DNA of 57,963 nucleotides from NCBI GenBank assembly GCA_020628645.1, contig JAHDES010000039.1, positions 1-57,963 of the forward strand. The letters run 5' to 3'. Within the stretch, counting starts at the first letter, position 1. The number at the start of each line of letters is the position of its first letter. The stretch is from Saprospiraceae bacterium (GTDB lineage: Bacteria; Bacteroidota; Bacteroidia; Chitinophagales; Saprospiraceae). Shown in pieces: positions 25,741-34,840 of this stretch. The position numbers and the translations under genes were made by a program. The notes beneath the pieces were generated by a model. That model did no database searches, was not told the origin of the DNA, and saw nothing but the letters and a program-made list of their open reading frames with translations.

Positions 25741-26577
25741 TTATTCTAACACAAATAGGAAAGTTAATTTTCCACATTGTTTAGTCGGTGCGGTATAATC
25801 TCGCTCGAATCTATATTTACGGGTAGCCAACTGAGCTCGATTGACTAATTTAGGACTATTGATGGTAGATTCTTCTGGATTAAATTCGGTATAAATCACT
25901 TTTCCTTCATTATTGACACAAAGATTAACAACGATTTTACCTTCTTCTTGTGCTAATTTTTTAATATCTGCACGATAAATCACGCGTCGAGTAAATAATC
26001 CATCACCTGAAAAATCCATTCCACTATCGCCTTTGTCTGCTTTACCATCCGTCTCGGCATTGCCAGTATCAGAAGTACCACTTGTACCTTCTCCTGCATC
26101 TGAAGGTGTACCACTGGTAGCTTTAGGGGCTTCTTCGGCTACTTCAACCACTTCTTCTACGGGTGTTTCTGGAGCTTTATCTGCTGGGATGACCTCTACT
26201 TTTGGTGTTTTTTTAGGTTGTTCACTTACTTTAGGAGCGGTTTTGATTTTTGGGGCTTCAGGGCTTTTCGTCTCTATAACAGGTTTATGTTTAGCTGTAG
26301 GAGCTGCTTTTGGAGTCGGTTTCACTTCCAATTTAGGCTCTTCTACAGGTTTAGGGGCATCAGGGGTGGCTTTCTTGGTACTCGATTTTGCAGCGCTTGA
26401 TTGAAAATCGGTGAAATCTATCTCGATTACAGATTCATATTTAGGTTCTTCCTCTAAGGTATGACTCATGAATGGGAACGCAAATCCTACAAACAAAATG
26501 GCGTGAATCCAAATTGCAACACGCTTTGCTTTACGCTGGTCTTTTTTCTCTTGTACTATGCCTGTTGATCTCATCAT
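25741..26577 (-). CDS. TonB-like energy transducer
   Basis: Bitopic inner-membrane protein: a basic N-terminus (KKDQRKAKR), one TM segment (VAIWIHAILFVGFAFPF), a long periplasmic spacer rich in Pro, Lys and Glu (PKPVEEPKLEVKPTPK and similar), and a C-terminal TonB-like domain with EGKIVVNLCVNNEGKV and a final strand KLTFLFVLE. It likely couples proton motive force to TonB receptors such as the one at 51-54 kb, or acts in gliding or secretion. The first ATG, at 26634, adds 19 residues unlike TonB; ATG at 26577 or 26574 is preferred. No exbB/exbD genes are adjacent. Confidence 0.85.
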   Translation of the reverse strand: MMRSTGIVQEKKDQRKAKRVAIWIHAILFVGFAFPFMSHTLEEEPKYESVIEIDFTDFQSSAAKSSTKKATPDAPKPVEEPKLEVKPTPKAAPTAKHKPVIETKSPEAPKIKTAPKVSEQPKKTPKVEVIPADKAPETPVEEVVEVAEEAPKATSGTPSDAGEGTSGTSDTGNAETDGKADKGDSGMDFSGDGLFTRRVIYRADIKKLAQEEGKIVVNLCVNNEGKVIYTEFNPEESTINSPKLVNRAQLATRKYRFERDYTAPTKQCGKLTFLFVLE

Positions 26578-26836
26578 GGTCGTAAAATTTAGATTGTTAA
26601 CACTGTATAAAAGGATATTTCCTTTGTATATCACAATTATAGCAACTATTTGAATACGAAATCATTAACGAAGTCCTAATAAACAATAAGGAAATATTAA
26701 AGAAGAAGGGCAGATGTTAAAATGTCTTAAAATGTGGGAATTTTTGACCTAATTATAGTTTGGAGAGAGAAAGGAAGGATATTATTTTTATCCAAATTGC
26801 GAACAACTTTTCTATTTGCAAATATTCTTAAATCGA

Positions 26837-27529
26837 CTATTCCTCAAATTTCGCTATCAAATGTTTATTTGCTTTACTAATTGGCAATTTCTTTTCATCA
26901 ATGACGAGCATATTGCCTTCTATAGCAGAAACGGCTTCTTTATTGATAATATATGAGCGATGAATGCGTAGAAATTTTTGTGGGTTTAGCTTTTTTAAAA
27001 TAGCAGACATCGAAAGCAAGGTCATTACCTTATCACTCCTTAAATGTATACGTACATATTTTTCCATTGCTTCAATAAAACGAATTTCGGAAGGAATAAT
27101 TTTGATTTTTTTATAATCAGATTTTACAAAAAAGCTAGCATCTTCTGTTGGTGGGCTTGTTAATAGCGGTTTTTCATTTGTTCGAGCCAGTACTTTGGTG
27201 ATGGCTTTGGTAAAACGGGCGAGCCCGATGGGTTTGAGCAAATAATCCACCACATCTAAATCATAACTTTCTAAAGCATATTCCGAATGAGCGGTGCACA
27301 GTATCGTCATCGGTAGATTAGGCGTTTGTCGCAATAGCTCCATTCCAGATAAATGCGGCATATTAATATCCAAAAACAACAAATCAACTTCATGAGTTGA
27401 TAAAAATTGAACGGCTTGGATCGCAGATTCACATTCTCTTACCACAGTGAAGCCCTCAAAGGCACTCAAGTAATCTCGAAGAAGCCTTCGAGCCAACTGT
27501 TCGTCATCTACAATCAAACATTTTATCAT
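26837..27529 (-). CDS. LytTR-family response regulator
   Basis: A 230-residue regulator with a receiver domain (1 to about 120: acidic pair Asp8/Asp9, phospho-acceptor Asp54 in FLDINMP, Lys in DYLLKPIG near 104) and a C-terminal LytTR DNA-binding domain (about 132-228, with FIEAMEKYVRIH and FLRIHRSYIIN). Its ATG overlaps the kinase stop as ATGA, showing an operon with coupled translation. The target is unknown, as nothing nearby looks like a LytTR-regulated operon. Confidence 0.94.
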   Translation of the reverse strand: MIKCLIVDDEQLARRLLRDYLSAFEGFTVVRECESAIQAVQFLSTHEVDLLFLDINMPHLSGMELLRQTPNLPMTILCTAHSEYALESYDLDVVDYLLKPIGLARFTKAITKVLARTNEKPLLTSPPTEDASFFVKSDYKKIKIIPSEIRFIEAMEKYVRIHLRSDKVMTLLSMSAILKKLNPQKFLRIHRSYIINKEAVSAIEGNMLVIDEKKLPISKANKHLIAKFEE

Positions 27530-28515
27530 ACCGCTACTACTTTTGGAGAATGAATACTTAATCTACACTGATAAACTGAATCATTTTGTTCAATATCTAA
27601 TTGATATTCGTCAGGATATTGTAAATCTAATTTACTACGAATTAAGTTCAAACCTTGACTTTTATTTCGTTTTTCTTGGGTTTGAAAACTATTACTGATT
27701 CTTACTTGAATACGCTCCTCTTCACAACTTAAATGAAAATGTAAATGACCATCGTCATTGTATTGTATATCACTATGTTTAATAGCATTTTCAACTAAAC
27801 TAGTAATAATAAACGGGCTAATTTTTTTGCCTTTTAGTTCGCCTTCTACATAAAAATCAATGTCTTGCGCCAATGGCTGTTGCATTTCTAATAATGCAAA
27901 ATAAGATTTGATACATTCTACTTCTTTTTCTAATGAAATATCTTTCGTCCCTTCTTCATCAATGCTATAGCGTAAAAGGGTAGAAAACTCATTGATGAAA
28001 TCAGGAACGTGTTCATCTTTTTTTACAATTAAAGCTGTCAAATTATTTAAGGTGTTAAAAATAAAATGTGGATTGATTTTGCCTTTTAAAATATGCAATT
28101 GAAGTTCCTTGTTTTTTGCATCTAATTCCAGATTTTTTTGTTGAATGGCATCTCGATTTTCTTTGATTTCAAATAATATTGCTAATCCACAAAATAGAAT
28201 TGCATTTAAGACCATCGAAAAAATATTACGCCATCCTTCTGCTTCATAAAAGAAAAATTCTAAACCTGTAAATCGTATAATTATTATATAAATTGCCACC
28301 ATGAAAAGAAGCGCAACAATAAAAAGGAATAGCTGATCTTTAAAGCGTCGATACAAGAATTGAGTGCCATAAAATAAGATAGCATAACTAATGACCTCTA
28401 TTAAACTATGCCCTAATGCAGTGATCCAACTCACCTCAAACCAATGATAGTCAAAAACAAATAAGAGCATAAAAGCCCACAATAGTATATGGATATGAAT
28501 TCGTTTTAATTGCAT
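27526..28515 (-). CDS. LytS-like sensor histidine kinase
   Basis: Membrane kinase of the His_kinase (PF06580) type. Four hydrophobic helices lie in the first 120 residues, followed by a short coiled coil (KENRDAIQQKNLELDAKNKEL), the H-box INPHFIFNTLNNL with the phospho-His, and a compact ATPase with N-box SLVENAIKH. The final G-box is short (GLNLIRSKLD). A GTG at 28522-28524 would add three residues but falls within the inverted repeat starting at 28520; ATG 28515 is preferred. It is paired with the LytTR regulator. Confidence 0.93.
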   Translation of the reverse strand: MQLKRIHIHILLWAFMLLFVFDYHWFEVSWITALGHSLIEVISYAILFYGTQFLYRRFKDQLFLFIVALLFMVAIYIIIIRFTGLEFFFYEAEGWRNIFSMVLNAILFCGLAILFEIKENRDAIQQKNLELDAKNKELQLHILKGKINPHFIFNTLNNLTALIVKKDEHVPDFINEFSTLLRYSIDEEGTKDISLEKEVECIKSYFALLEMQQPLAQDIDFYVEGELKGKKISPFIITSLVENAIKHSDIQYNDDGHLHFHLSCEEERIQVRISNSFQTQEKRNKSQGLNLIRSKLDLQYPDEYQLDIEQNDSVYQCRLSIHSPKVVAV

Positions 28516-28519
28516 AAAA

Positions 28520-28674
28520 GGCACGCGGAGAAAATAAATTTACTTTCCTTGAAATAGTGAAAATTACCCGCCTGTCATGGCGGACAGGTAAGTCATTGAA
28601 AATGCCTGTCCACCTCTGGTGGGAAGTTAATTGAGCTAATTCGAGGAATTATGAATGTAAATTTATTCGTGCCC
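28520..28674. repeat. MITE-like imperfect inverted repeat at kinase start
   Basis: The segment folds on itself end to end. The termini are GGCACG and CGTGCC; inside them AATAAATTTAC (28533-28543) pairs with GTAAATTTATT (28657-28667). Near the centre GGACAGG (28582-28588) pairs with CCTGTCC (28605-28611). Short local palindromes (CCTGTC/GACAGG, CCACC/GGTGG) decorate each arm. It codes for nothing and occupies the leader or promoter of the kinase gene. It may be a miniature transposable element or a regulatory hairpin. Confidence 0.55.
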
Positions 28675-29065
28675 AACTATTAAGAACTGTAAGATAATTA
28701 TACTTTTGAAGAACTACTTATTTTTTCCTTCAATGGACTAATTTTGGGAGTGAATGGCATTTATTCCTAAAATTATATCGTTCAAGGAGGGAATGATTCC
28801 TTTGGTGAATTATACTTTTAAGGCGTGCTAAATTGATGGAAGTTTGGAGTGTAAATCAATTATTAATCACATTACTCGATGTTAATGAAGTAATCTAAAA
28901 AGTAAATTCTTTTTCTTTTAGTCAAATAAAATGTAGTGATTGGCGAAGTTTCCCAACTTCGCCGAAACATATCCAACGAGTTTTAAACTCGTCTTTGAAT
29001 ATTTGATTCGAACTAAAGTTTTGCTTAGAAGATAAACTAATATATCGAGTCCAAATTTCTCAAAC
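28675..29065. other. Gene-free spacer between divergent genes
   Basis: No convincing ORF. The spacer holds TAATTTTGGGA/TCCTAAAATTA (28739-28775), a small GGAAT/ATTCC palindrome near 28790 and the hairpin pair at 28942-28992. Promoters for the PAD-like gene are expected here but no clean TAnnTTTG was found. Confidence 0.5.
28942..28992. repeat. Pair of perfect REP-like hairpins
   Basis: GGCGAAGTT (28942-28950) and AACTTCGCC (28955-28963) flank TCCC. Thirteen bases later ACGAGTTT and AAACTCGT (28976-28992) flank a single T. They resemble, in size and form but not in stem sequence, the other REP-like hairpins of the window. Confidence 0.5.
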
Positions 29066-30142
29066 ATGAAAAATCTAATGATGCTTTTTATTCAAGCAAT
29101 AATGTTAAGTCTAGTAATCACTTCTTGTTCAAAAGAAGAACTGAGCATTCCTACTACTGATATGGAAACAATAGAATCTACAGAAATAGACACTCGAAAA
29201 TTTAACCCTAATGCGCAAGTCATTGTGTTGGCAGCGCCATCTGTGGATAATAATTATTACAAAGAAGTATTTCAAGATATCGTCGATTTTCAAATTGATT
29301 ATGCTAATAAAATTGATGGACGAGATGAAGTAATCATTTTAGTGGATCAAAAAACGAAGCCGTATTACCAAGGCAAAGTACCCAATTATGTTTTAGTAGA
29401 AGCCAATATTGGCGATATTTGGATACGTGACTTTTCTCCAGTAATCGCTGGAAATCAAGTAAAATTTAATTACTTACCCGATTACTTGAGTGTAGCAGAT
29501 GCAAATTACATTGATAATAGCTTTGAAAACTGGTATCGAAAAGTAGGCTTGCAATATGGAAAAAAATCATCGCTTATTCTTGATGGTGGAAACATCGTAG
29601 ATAATGGAAAAGGAAAAGTGGTGCTGACCGATCGTTTTTTATATGATAATCCTCAATTGACCAAAGCACAAGCCAAAAATAGACTTAAAAATTTATTGAA
29701 TGCGCAACAAGTCGCGATCATTAAAGAAACACCGGGCGATGCGACAGGACATGCGGATGGAATGCTGATGTGGGTCGAAGACAATAAACTTTTATTACAC
29801 GATCAACCAGTAAGTGTCAAAAATAAAATTATTAATGAATTGAGAAATGCTTTTCCAGGGGTAGAAATCGTCATCGTTCCTGATTATTACACCTTTGAAG
29901 AATGGGGTGGTTTTAGTTCGGCTTGTAATATTTATGTGAATTCCTTGGTAACGAATGACTTCATTTATGTACCCACCTTCAATGATATGCACGATCAAGA
30001 AATGTTGAATTTCATTCAATCGCACACTTCAAAAACAGTAGTCGAAGTACCTGCTGAGAACGTATGTTTTATGGGTGGAAGTCTACGTTGCCTCTCTTGG
30101 CAATTGGATGGTGTATTTGCGGATGATATATTGATAGAATAA
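29066..30142 (+). CDS. PAD_porph-family deiminase-like lipoprotein
   Basis: A 358-residue lipoprotein (lipobox VITSC, Cys21) of the agmatine deiminase/Porphyromonas peptidylarginine deiminase family. Likely guanidine-modifying residues are Asp122 (WIRDFSP), His229 and Asp231 (TGHADGM), Asn288 and the nucleophile Cys342 (GGSLRCLSW). Their spacing fits the PPAD set Asp130, His236, Asp238, Asn297, Cys351. The protein is exported and lipid-anchored, unlike cytoplasmic agmatine deiminases. No Arg pair equivalent to PPAD Arg152/Arg154 is visible, so C-terminal Arg specificity is doubtful. It would release ammonia from arginine-like groups at the cell surface or in the periplasm. Confidence 0.85.
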   Translation: MKNLMMLFIQAIMLSLVITSCSKEELSIPTTDMETIESTEIDTRKFNPNAQVIVLAAPSVDNNYYKEVFQDIVDFQIDYANKIDGRDEVIILVDQKTKPYYQGKVPNYVLVEANIGDIWIRDFSPVIAGNQVKFNYLPDYLSVADANYIDNSFENWYRKVGLQYGKKSSLILDGGNIVDNGKGKVVLTDRFLYDNPQLTKAQAKNRLKNLLNAQQVAIIKETPGDATGHADGMLMWVEDNKLLLHDQPVSVKNKIINELRNAFPGVEIVIVPDYYTFEEWGGFSSACNIYVNSLVTNDFIYVPTFNDMHDQEMLNFIQSHTSKTVVEVPAENVCFMGGSLRCLSWQLDGVFADDILIE

Positions 30143-30155
30143 GAATAAATAGTTG

Positions 30156-30194
30156 AATGTTGGAAGATGAATATTCGTCTTCCAACATTTCTTT
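30156..30194 (+). terminator. Rho-independent terminator
   Basis: AATGTTGGAAGA (30156-30167) and TCTTCCAACATT (30178-30189) form a perfect 12-bp stem, followed by TCTTT, just after the deiminase-like gene. Confidence 0.8.
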
Positions 30195-30415
30195 AGATGA
30201 AAAACGCTCTTCTTTAATACGTTTCAATGGCATTAGATTTTTTTTGAAAAAAATCGACTTCAAAGTAGGTCTTTCCTTTTTACGCATGTCTTTACATTGT
30301 TCCCTTCAAAAAATCCCCACTTAAAAGACATTTCACTAGAACACATAAGAGTAGCTATCTACTCGCCCGCTCCCCATAATTAAGTTATCATTTTTATAAC
30401 CCAAATCTGTTCTAG

Positions 30416-33304
30416 ATGAGAATTTTTACCGTATTCATTTTATTAAGTGTAATTCCTTCTTTCGTTTATAGTCAAGAAAATCCTGCCATTACAGCTTGGT
30501 TGCAAAACACCACCGAAACGGGAAGTTATTATATGTCTGGAAATCCCATTCCAATCGACAATAATATCCTTTACAATTGTCAAAAAGTAGAATATTCAGA
30601 GAACTTTGTGTATGTCCATACTAATGGAATTCCTGCCTATCCAACCGGCCCATTTATAGGTAATCCTTTTCAAGCTGAAAGCCAAGATGCTATTTATAAA
30701 TTTCCACTGAATCCTCAAGCCAATACTGGAACAGCAAATTCGACGACAGGTGGAAATATCGGCGTCTTTATCAATGGCGTATCCCTCTTTGATTTTAGAG
30801 ATGGGGTATCATGGAACCCTTCTACCAACGCCCTTTGTGGTGGCCCTGGCAATCCTCCTTGCCCTGGTGGTCTTGCTGCCTCGATGGATTGGAATAGAGA
30901 CGCTGTTTTGGCAGAAATGGGGAGTTTCGACTGTGCCAAAGCGCACCCCGCTAATGGCAACTATCACCATCACCAAAACCCTTCGGCATTTAAACTAGAT
31001 TTGGATGTGGTTTCTGACATTTGTAATGTCTATGATGCGGATGGCTTGTACGCGATTAACCCCACATCGCATTCCCCTTTGATTGGATTTGCGTATGATG
31101 GCTTCCCCATTTATGGTGCGTATGGCTACAAAAATGCAGATGGTACGGGTGGTATAGTTCGTATTAAGTCTAGTTATCAATTAAGAGAAATGACCCAGCG
31201 TACCAATGGACCAGCGGTGAATGCTACTTATTTTTTAGGCTATTTCAGAGAAGACTACGAATATGTAGCTCATCCGAATGATGATGATTATTTAGATGAA
31301 CATAACGGACGATTCTGTATAACCCCAGAATATCCAAATGGAACTTATGCCTATTTCGCAACAGTAGACGAAAATTGGAATTCGGCTTATCCTTATGTAG
31401 TAGGCCCTACATTTTATGGAATGTATGCCAATCGAAAAGCCAATTCAGTCAATGAAAACACAACTGTATATGAAGGACTAGTAGATGCAGATAATGATGG
31501 ATTTTACTCCGATGAAGACTGTAATGATAACGACGCTTCAATCCATCCTAATGCTACTGAAATTGCAGATAATGATATAGATGAAAATTGTGATGGTGAA
31601 TTGTTGTATAGCTGTACAGAAGGTAATTCTTGTGATGACCTTGATGAATGTACTATTAATGATGTTTATGATGCGAATTGTAATTGTGCGGGAATATTTT
31701 TGGATAGTGATAACGATTCGATTTGTGATTCCTTAGATCTGACGTTTGGTAATTGTATCCTTGGAAGTCCTTGTGATGATTTGGATGCTTGTACTGTAAA
31801 TGATGTTTATGATATGAATTGCAATTGTATTGGAGCATTTTTAGATAGTGATGATGATGATATTTGTGATATAGAAGATCCTTGTCCAAACGATGTTAAT
31901 AATTCTTGTGATTCAATTACTGTAGTTGATTATTGTGCCGCTTCGGCAAATAATACCAGTTATGAATGGATTGAAGCTGTAGAATTTGGGAGTATCAATA
32001 ATAAATCAGGAAATAATGGGGGTTATGGTGATTACACGCATCTATCTACTCAATTTTATAGTGGAGATAGTATTGAAGTACATTTAACACCTAGATTTTT
32101 AGGTGGCTCTTATGTAGAACATTGGGGTGTCTGGATTGATTTTAATGGTGATGGAGATTTTGCAGATCAAGGTGAAAAAGTTGTATCCACAAGCGGTAGT
32201 CTCACTATAAATGAGACGATCATTATTCCCCAAGGTTTAATCGAACGAACTACTCGAATGAGAGTGGCTATGCAATGGAATATTGCTCCTTCAGCCTGTG
32301 GTAATATTAATTATGGAGAAGTAGAAGATTACACTATTATCATTGCAAAAGAAGAAATTCCTACCTGTGATTTAACAGGACAATCCTGTGATGATGGAGA
32401 TGCTTGCACGAATGATGATATCTATGATGGAAATTGTGATTGTGTAGGTACGTATGTAGACAGTGATCAAGATGGTACTTGTGATGCAGATGATCCTTGT
32501 CCAGATGACCCTCTAGATGCTTGTTTGGAAGTATCCTACTGTGCATCTTCAGGTAGTGATACAAGTGCAGAATGGATTGAAGCAGTAAGGATTGGCGACA
32601 TCAATAACAAATCTGGAAATGATAATGGGTATGCTGATTTTACGAGCCTTTCTACTCAAGAAACGACTGGAGATAGAGTTAGAGTCGTCTTAACACCAGG
32701 GTTCTCTGGTAGTGCATTTCAAGAATATTGGAGAGTATGGATTGATTATAATCAAGATGGTGATTTTGACGATAATGGTGAATTGGTAGTTCGAGCAAAA
32801 GGACGATCAAGTATCACTCGTAGATTTACTATACCTTCCGATTCGTTGAATATTACAACTCGAATGCGGGTAGCCATGAAACGAAATAGTATTCCTGCTT
32901 CTTGTGGGTACTTCCTTTTTGGCGAAGTGGAAGATTATACCATAAATATTAATAATGGAATGCTAAATATTGTAGCAAAAGCCACTTCAACAGAAGATCA
33001 AATTGTACCAATGGAAGACTTTATAGTTACTAAAAAGCCGTCTATGGTGCCGCTTCAATATACCATCTTCCCTAATCCTGCTACCGATTTGGTAGTCGTA
33101 CAGGCAAAAGGCTTAGTCAAACAGAAAATAACCATTGAATTATTTGCTGCAAATGGCACGCTAATGCATACTGCCTTTATTAATGCTGGAACCACTATCG
33201 CTTATATTGATACCAATACCTTCTATTCGGGGATGTATACCCTCAGAATTAGCCAAGGAAATCAAATTCAAGATCAAAAGAAGTTGTCTATAATTAAAAA
33301 TTAG
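30416..33304 (+). CDS. Large YHYH-domain secreted protein with MopE-like, Ca-binding and GEVED modules
   Basis: A 962-residue secreted protein: signal peptide (1-20, FVYSQ), YHYH domain (about 22-350; GNYHHHQNPSAFKLD, FAYDGFPIYGAYGYKN), a MopE-type metal motif (DADNDGFYSDEDCNDND, near 361), two Cys-rich Asp repeats (CDDLDECTINDVYD..., DSDNDSICDSLD), a GEVED beta domain (about 507-645, GEVEDYTI), a third Cys/Asp repeat (about 648-700), a second GEVED domain (about 703-845) and a T9SS tail (from FPNPATDLVV). MopE-like motifs bind copper in methanotrophs; the Asp-rich repeats probably bind calcium. It is the first of three YHYH genes beside mbnP/mbnH-like genes. Confidence 0.88.
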   Translation: MRIFTVFILLSVIPSFVYSQENPAITAWLQNTTETGSYYMSGNPIPIDNNILYNCQKVEYSENFVYVHTNGIPAYPTGPFIGNPFQAESQDAIYKFPLNPQANTGTANSTTGGNIGVFINGVSLFDFRDGVSWNPSTNALCGGPGNPPCPGGLAASMDWNRDAVLAEMGSFDCAKAHPANGNYHHHQNPSAFKLDLDVVSDICNVYDADGLYAINPTSHSPLIGFAYDGFPIYGAYGYKNADGTGGIVRIKSSYQLREMTQRTNGPAVNATYFLGYFREDYEYVAHPNDDDYLDEHNGRFCITPEYPNGTYAYFATVDENWNSAYPYVVGPTFYGMYANRKANSVNENTTVYEGLVDADNDGFYSDEDCNDNDASIHPNATEIADNDIDENCDGELLYSCTEGNSCDDLDECTINDVYDANCNCAGIFLDSDNDSICDSLDLTFGNCILGSPCDDLDACTVNDVYDMNCNCIGAFLDSDDDDICDIEDPCPNDVNNSCDSITVVDYCAASANNTSYEWIEAVEFGSINNKSGNNGGYGDYTHLSTQFYSGDSIEVHLTPRFLGGSYVEHWGVWIDFNGDGDFADQGEKVVSTSGSLTINETIIIPQGLIERTTRMRVAMQWNIAPSACGNINYGEVEDYTIIIAKEEIPTCDLTGQSCDDGDACTNDDIYDGNCDCVGTYVDSDQDGTCDADDPCPDDPLDACLEVSYCASSGSDTSAEWIEAVRIGDINNKSGNDNGYADFTSLSTQETTGDRVRVVLTPGFSGSAFQEYWRVWIDYNQDGDFDDNGELVVRAKGRSSITRRFTIPSDSLNITTRMRVAMKRNSIPASCGYFLFGEVEDYTININNGMLNIVAKATSTEDQIVPMEDFIVTKKPSMVPLQYTIFPNPATDLVVVQAKGLVKQKITIELFAANGTLMHTAFINAGTTIAYIDTNTFYSGMYTLRISQGNQIQDQKKLSIIKN

Positions 33305-33330
33305 AACAAACGTTCACTTGTGAAAAAAAG

Positions 33331-33367
33331 AAAGGCATCCTTACCATTATGGGTAGAGATGCCTTTT
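33331..33367. terminator. Bidirectional terminator between YHYH genes
   Basis: AAAGGCATC (33331-33339) pairs with GATGCCTTT (33358-33366), with a second inner TACC/GGTA stem. T/A tracts on both sides suit the two convergent YHYH genes. Confidence 0.75.
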
Positions 33368-33405
33368 CACTTTTAATTAAACGTTTCTCTTATGGAGTAA
33401 TATCT

Positions 33406-34743
33406 TTATCGAGTAATCACTACTTTTTGGGTAGTAGAACGATTATCTTTTGTAAGTTTTACAAAATAAGTACCTGCATAAAGGGTTTGTAAATCAAAAT
33501 AGGCAATTGTACTCCCTTTCTTGATTTTAGAAGTCATCATTAGTTTACCAGTCAAGTCAAATAATTCCGCTTGAATATCTTGATCGGCAATTCCCACTAT
33601 TTGTATTGTTAATAATTCTGAAACAGGATTGGGAAATATATTCAAATTTAAAGGACGAAAATCTAAATTGGTAGTATTGGTCGTTCCATCATAAACAGTT
33701 GTCGCCTCAGTTACACTATTGACTTTTCGATTTTGTGCTTGCCCATAAAAGGTAGGTCCTACCACATAGGGATATTTTGAGTTCCAATTTTCATCTACGG
33801 TCGCAAAGTAAGCATACGTACCATCTGGATATTCAGGCGTCACACAAAAACGTCCATTATGCTCATCCAAATAATCTTCTCCATTTTGATTAACATATTC
33901 AAAATCTTCTTTGAAATATCCCATTGGATATGTATTTACATCAGGGCCATTTTCGCGTGTAGATGGGGTACGTAAAAAATAACTTGTTTTCATACGAGTG
34001 ATACCTCCCGTTCCATCTGTATTTTTATACCCATAAACCCCATAAATTGGAAAGCCATCATAAGCAAATCCGATTAATGGAGAATGCATACTTGAATCTA
34101 TCGTATATAAGCCATCTGCATCATGAATATCACAAACATCAGAAATAACATCTAAATCCAATTTAAAAGCAGAAGGGTTTTGATGATGATGATAATTCCC
34201 CATAGCTGGATGTCCTTTCGCACAATCGAAACCAGCTCGTTCGGCAGGAATAGCATCTCTATTCCAATCCATTTGTGCCATAGGCCCTCCTGGACAGGGA
34301 GGATTTCCAGGCCCTCCACATAATGCATTAGTTTGTGGATTCCATGCGGCTCCATCTCGCCAGTCGAATAGTGCTACACCATTGATAAAAACACCAATAT
34401 TGCCAGGATTCGTTTCAATAGGATTAGCTGTATTAGCTTGAGGATTTAAGGGGATTTTAAAAATAGCATTTTGATCTTGTGCCTGAGATGGGTTTCCATC
34501 TTGAAAAGGTCCCGTTGGATAAGCAGGAACTCCTTTGGTATGAACATACACATAATCATCTGAGTATTCTACTTTTTGGCAGTTGACTAAGATGTTATTT
34601 TCAATGGTATTCGGATTGCCTTCTAAATAGTAACTACCTGTTTCAGTAGTGTTTTGTAAAAAAGCGGTGATAGCTGGATGAAGTTGAGCTTGTAGGCTGA
34701 TTGCCACAAATAGAAAACTTAGAAAAGTAAATGTTTTTCGCAT
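33406..34743 (-). CDS. YHYH-domain secreted protein with T9SS sorting domain
   Basis: A 445-residue secreted protein: signal peptide (1-19, SLQAQ), a YHYH domain filling about 22-355, and a Por/T9SS tail (FPNPVSELLTIQI to the end). The His-rich core MGNYHHHQNPSAFKLD and GFAYDGFPIYGVYGYKN closely match the larger paralogue across the terminator. The domain's function is not established; the clustered His and Asp/Cys residues suggest metal binding, which is inference. It is the shortest of the three local paralogues. Confidence 0.88.
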   Translation of the reverse strand: MRKTFTFLSFLFVAISLQAQLHPAITAFLQNTTETGSYYLEGNPNTIENNILVNCQKVEYSDDYVYVHTKGVPAYPTGPFQDGNPSQAQDQNAIFKIPLNPQANTANPIETNPGNIGVFINGVALFDWRDGAAWNPQTNALCGGPGNPPCPGGPMAQMDWNRDAIPAERAGFDCAKGHPAMGNYHHHQNPSAFKLDLDVISDVCDIHDADGLYTIDSSMHSPLIGFAYDGFPIYGVYGYKNTDGTGGITRMKTSYFLRTPSTRENGPDVNTYPMGYFKEDFEYVNQNGEDYLDEHNGRFCVTPEYPDGTYAYFATVDENWNSKYPYVVGPTFYGQAQNRKVNSVTEATTVYDGTTNTTNLDFRPLNLNIFPNPVSELLTIQIVGIADQDIQAELFDLTGKLMMTSKIKKGSTIAYFDLQTLYAGTYFVKLTKDNRSTTQKVVITR

Positions 34744-34779
34744 ATTGTAGGATTTAGGAAATGGTATTTATCTTTTAGA

Positions 34780-34807
34780 CAAAGTAAGATTCCTAAATCC
34801 TACTTTG
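34780..34807. repeat. Hairpin between two YHYH genes
   Basis: CAAAGTAAGATT and AATCCTACTTTG form an 11-bp stem with one mismatch around a short loop, in the 97-bp spacer. It may be a weak terminator of the upstream YHYH gene, although no T-run follows. AATCCTACTT recurs in the terminator at 36552. Confidence 0.4.
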
Positions 34808-34840
34808 AAAATGCTATTTTTTATAGAAATGGTTTTATTC

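Noticed and set aside
25560-25784. Rightward 74-codon ORF between polA and the TonB-like gene
   Set aside because: It crosses the TonB-like gene's terminator and the polA start; composition fits a chance frame.
26033-26404. Rightward ORF of 123 codons rich in Ala, Ser, Val and Gly
   Set aside because: It is the antisense of the Pro/Lys-rich TonB linker; low-complexity coding DNA produces such frames.
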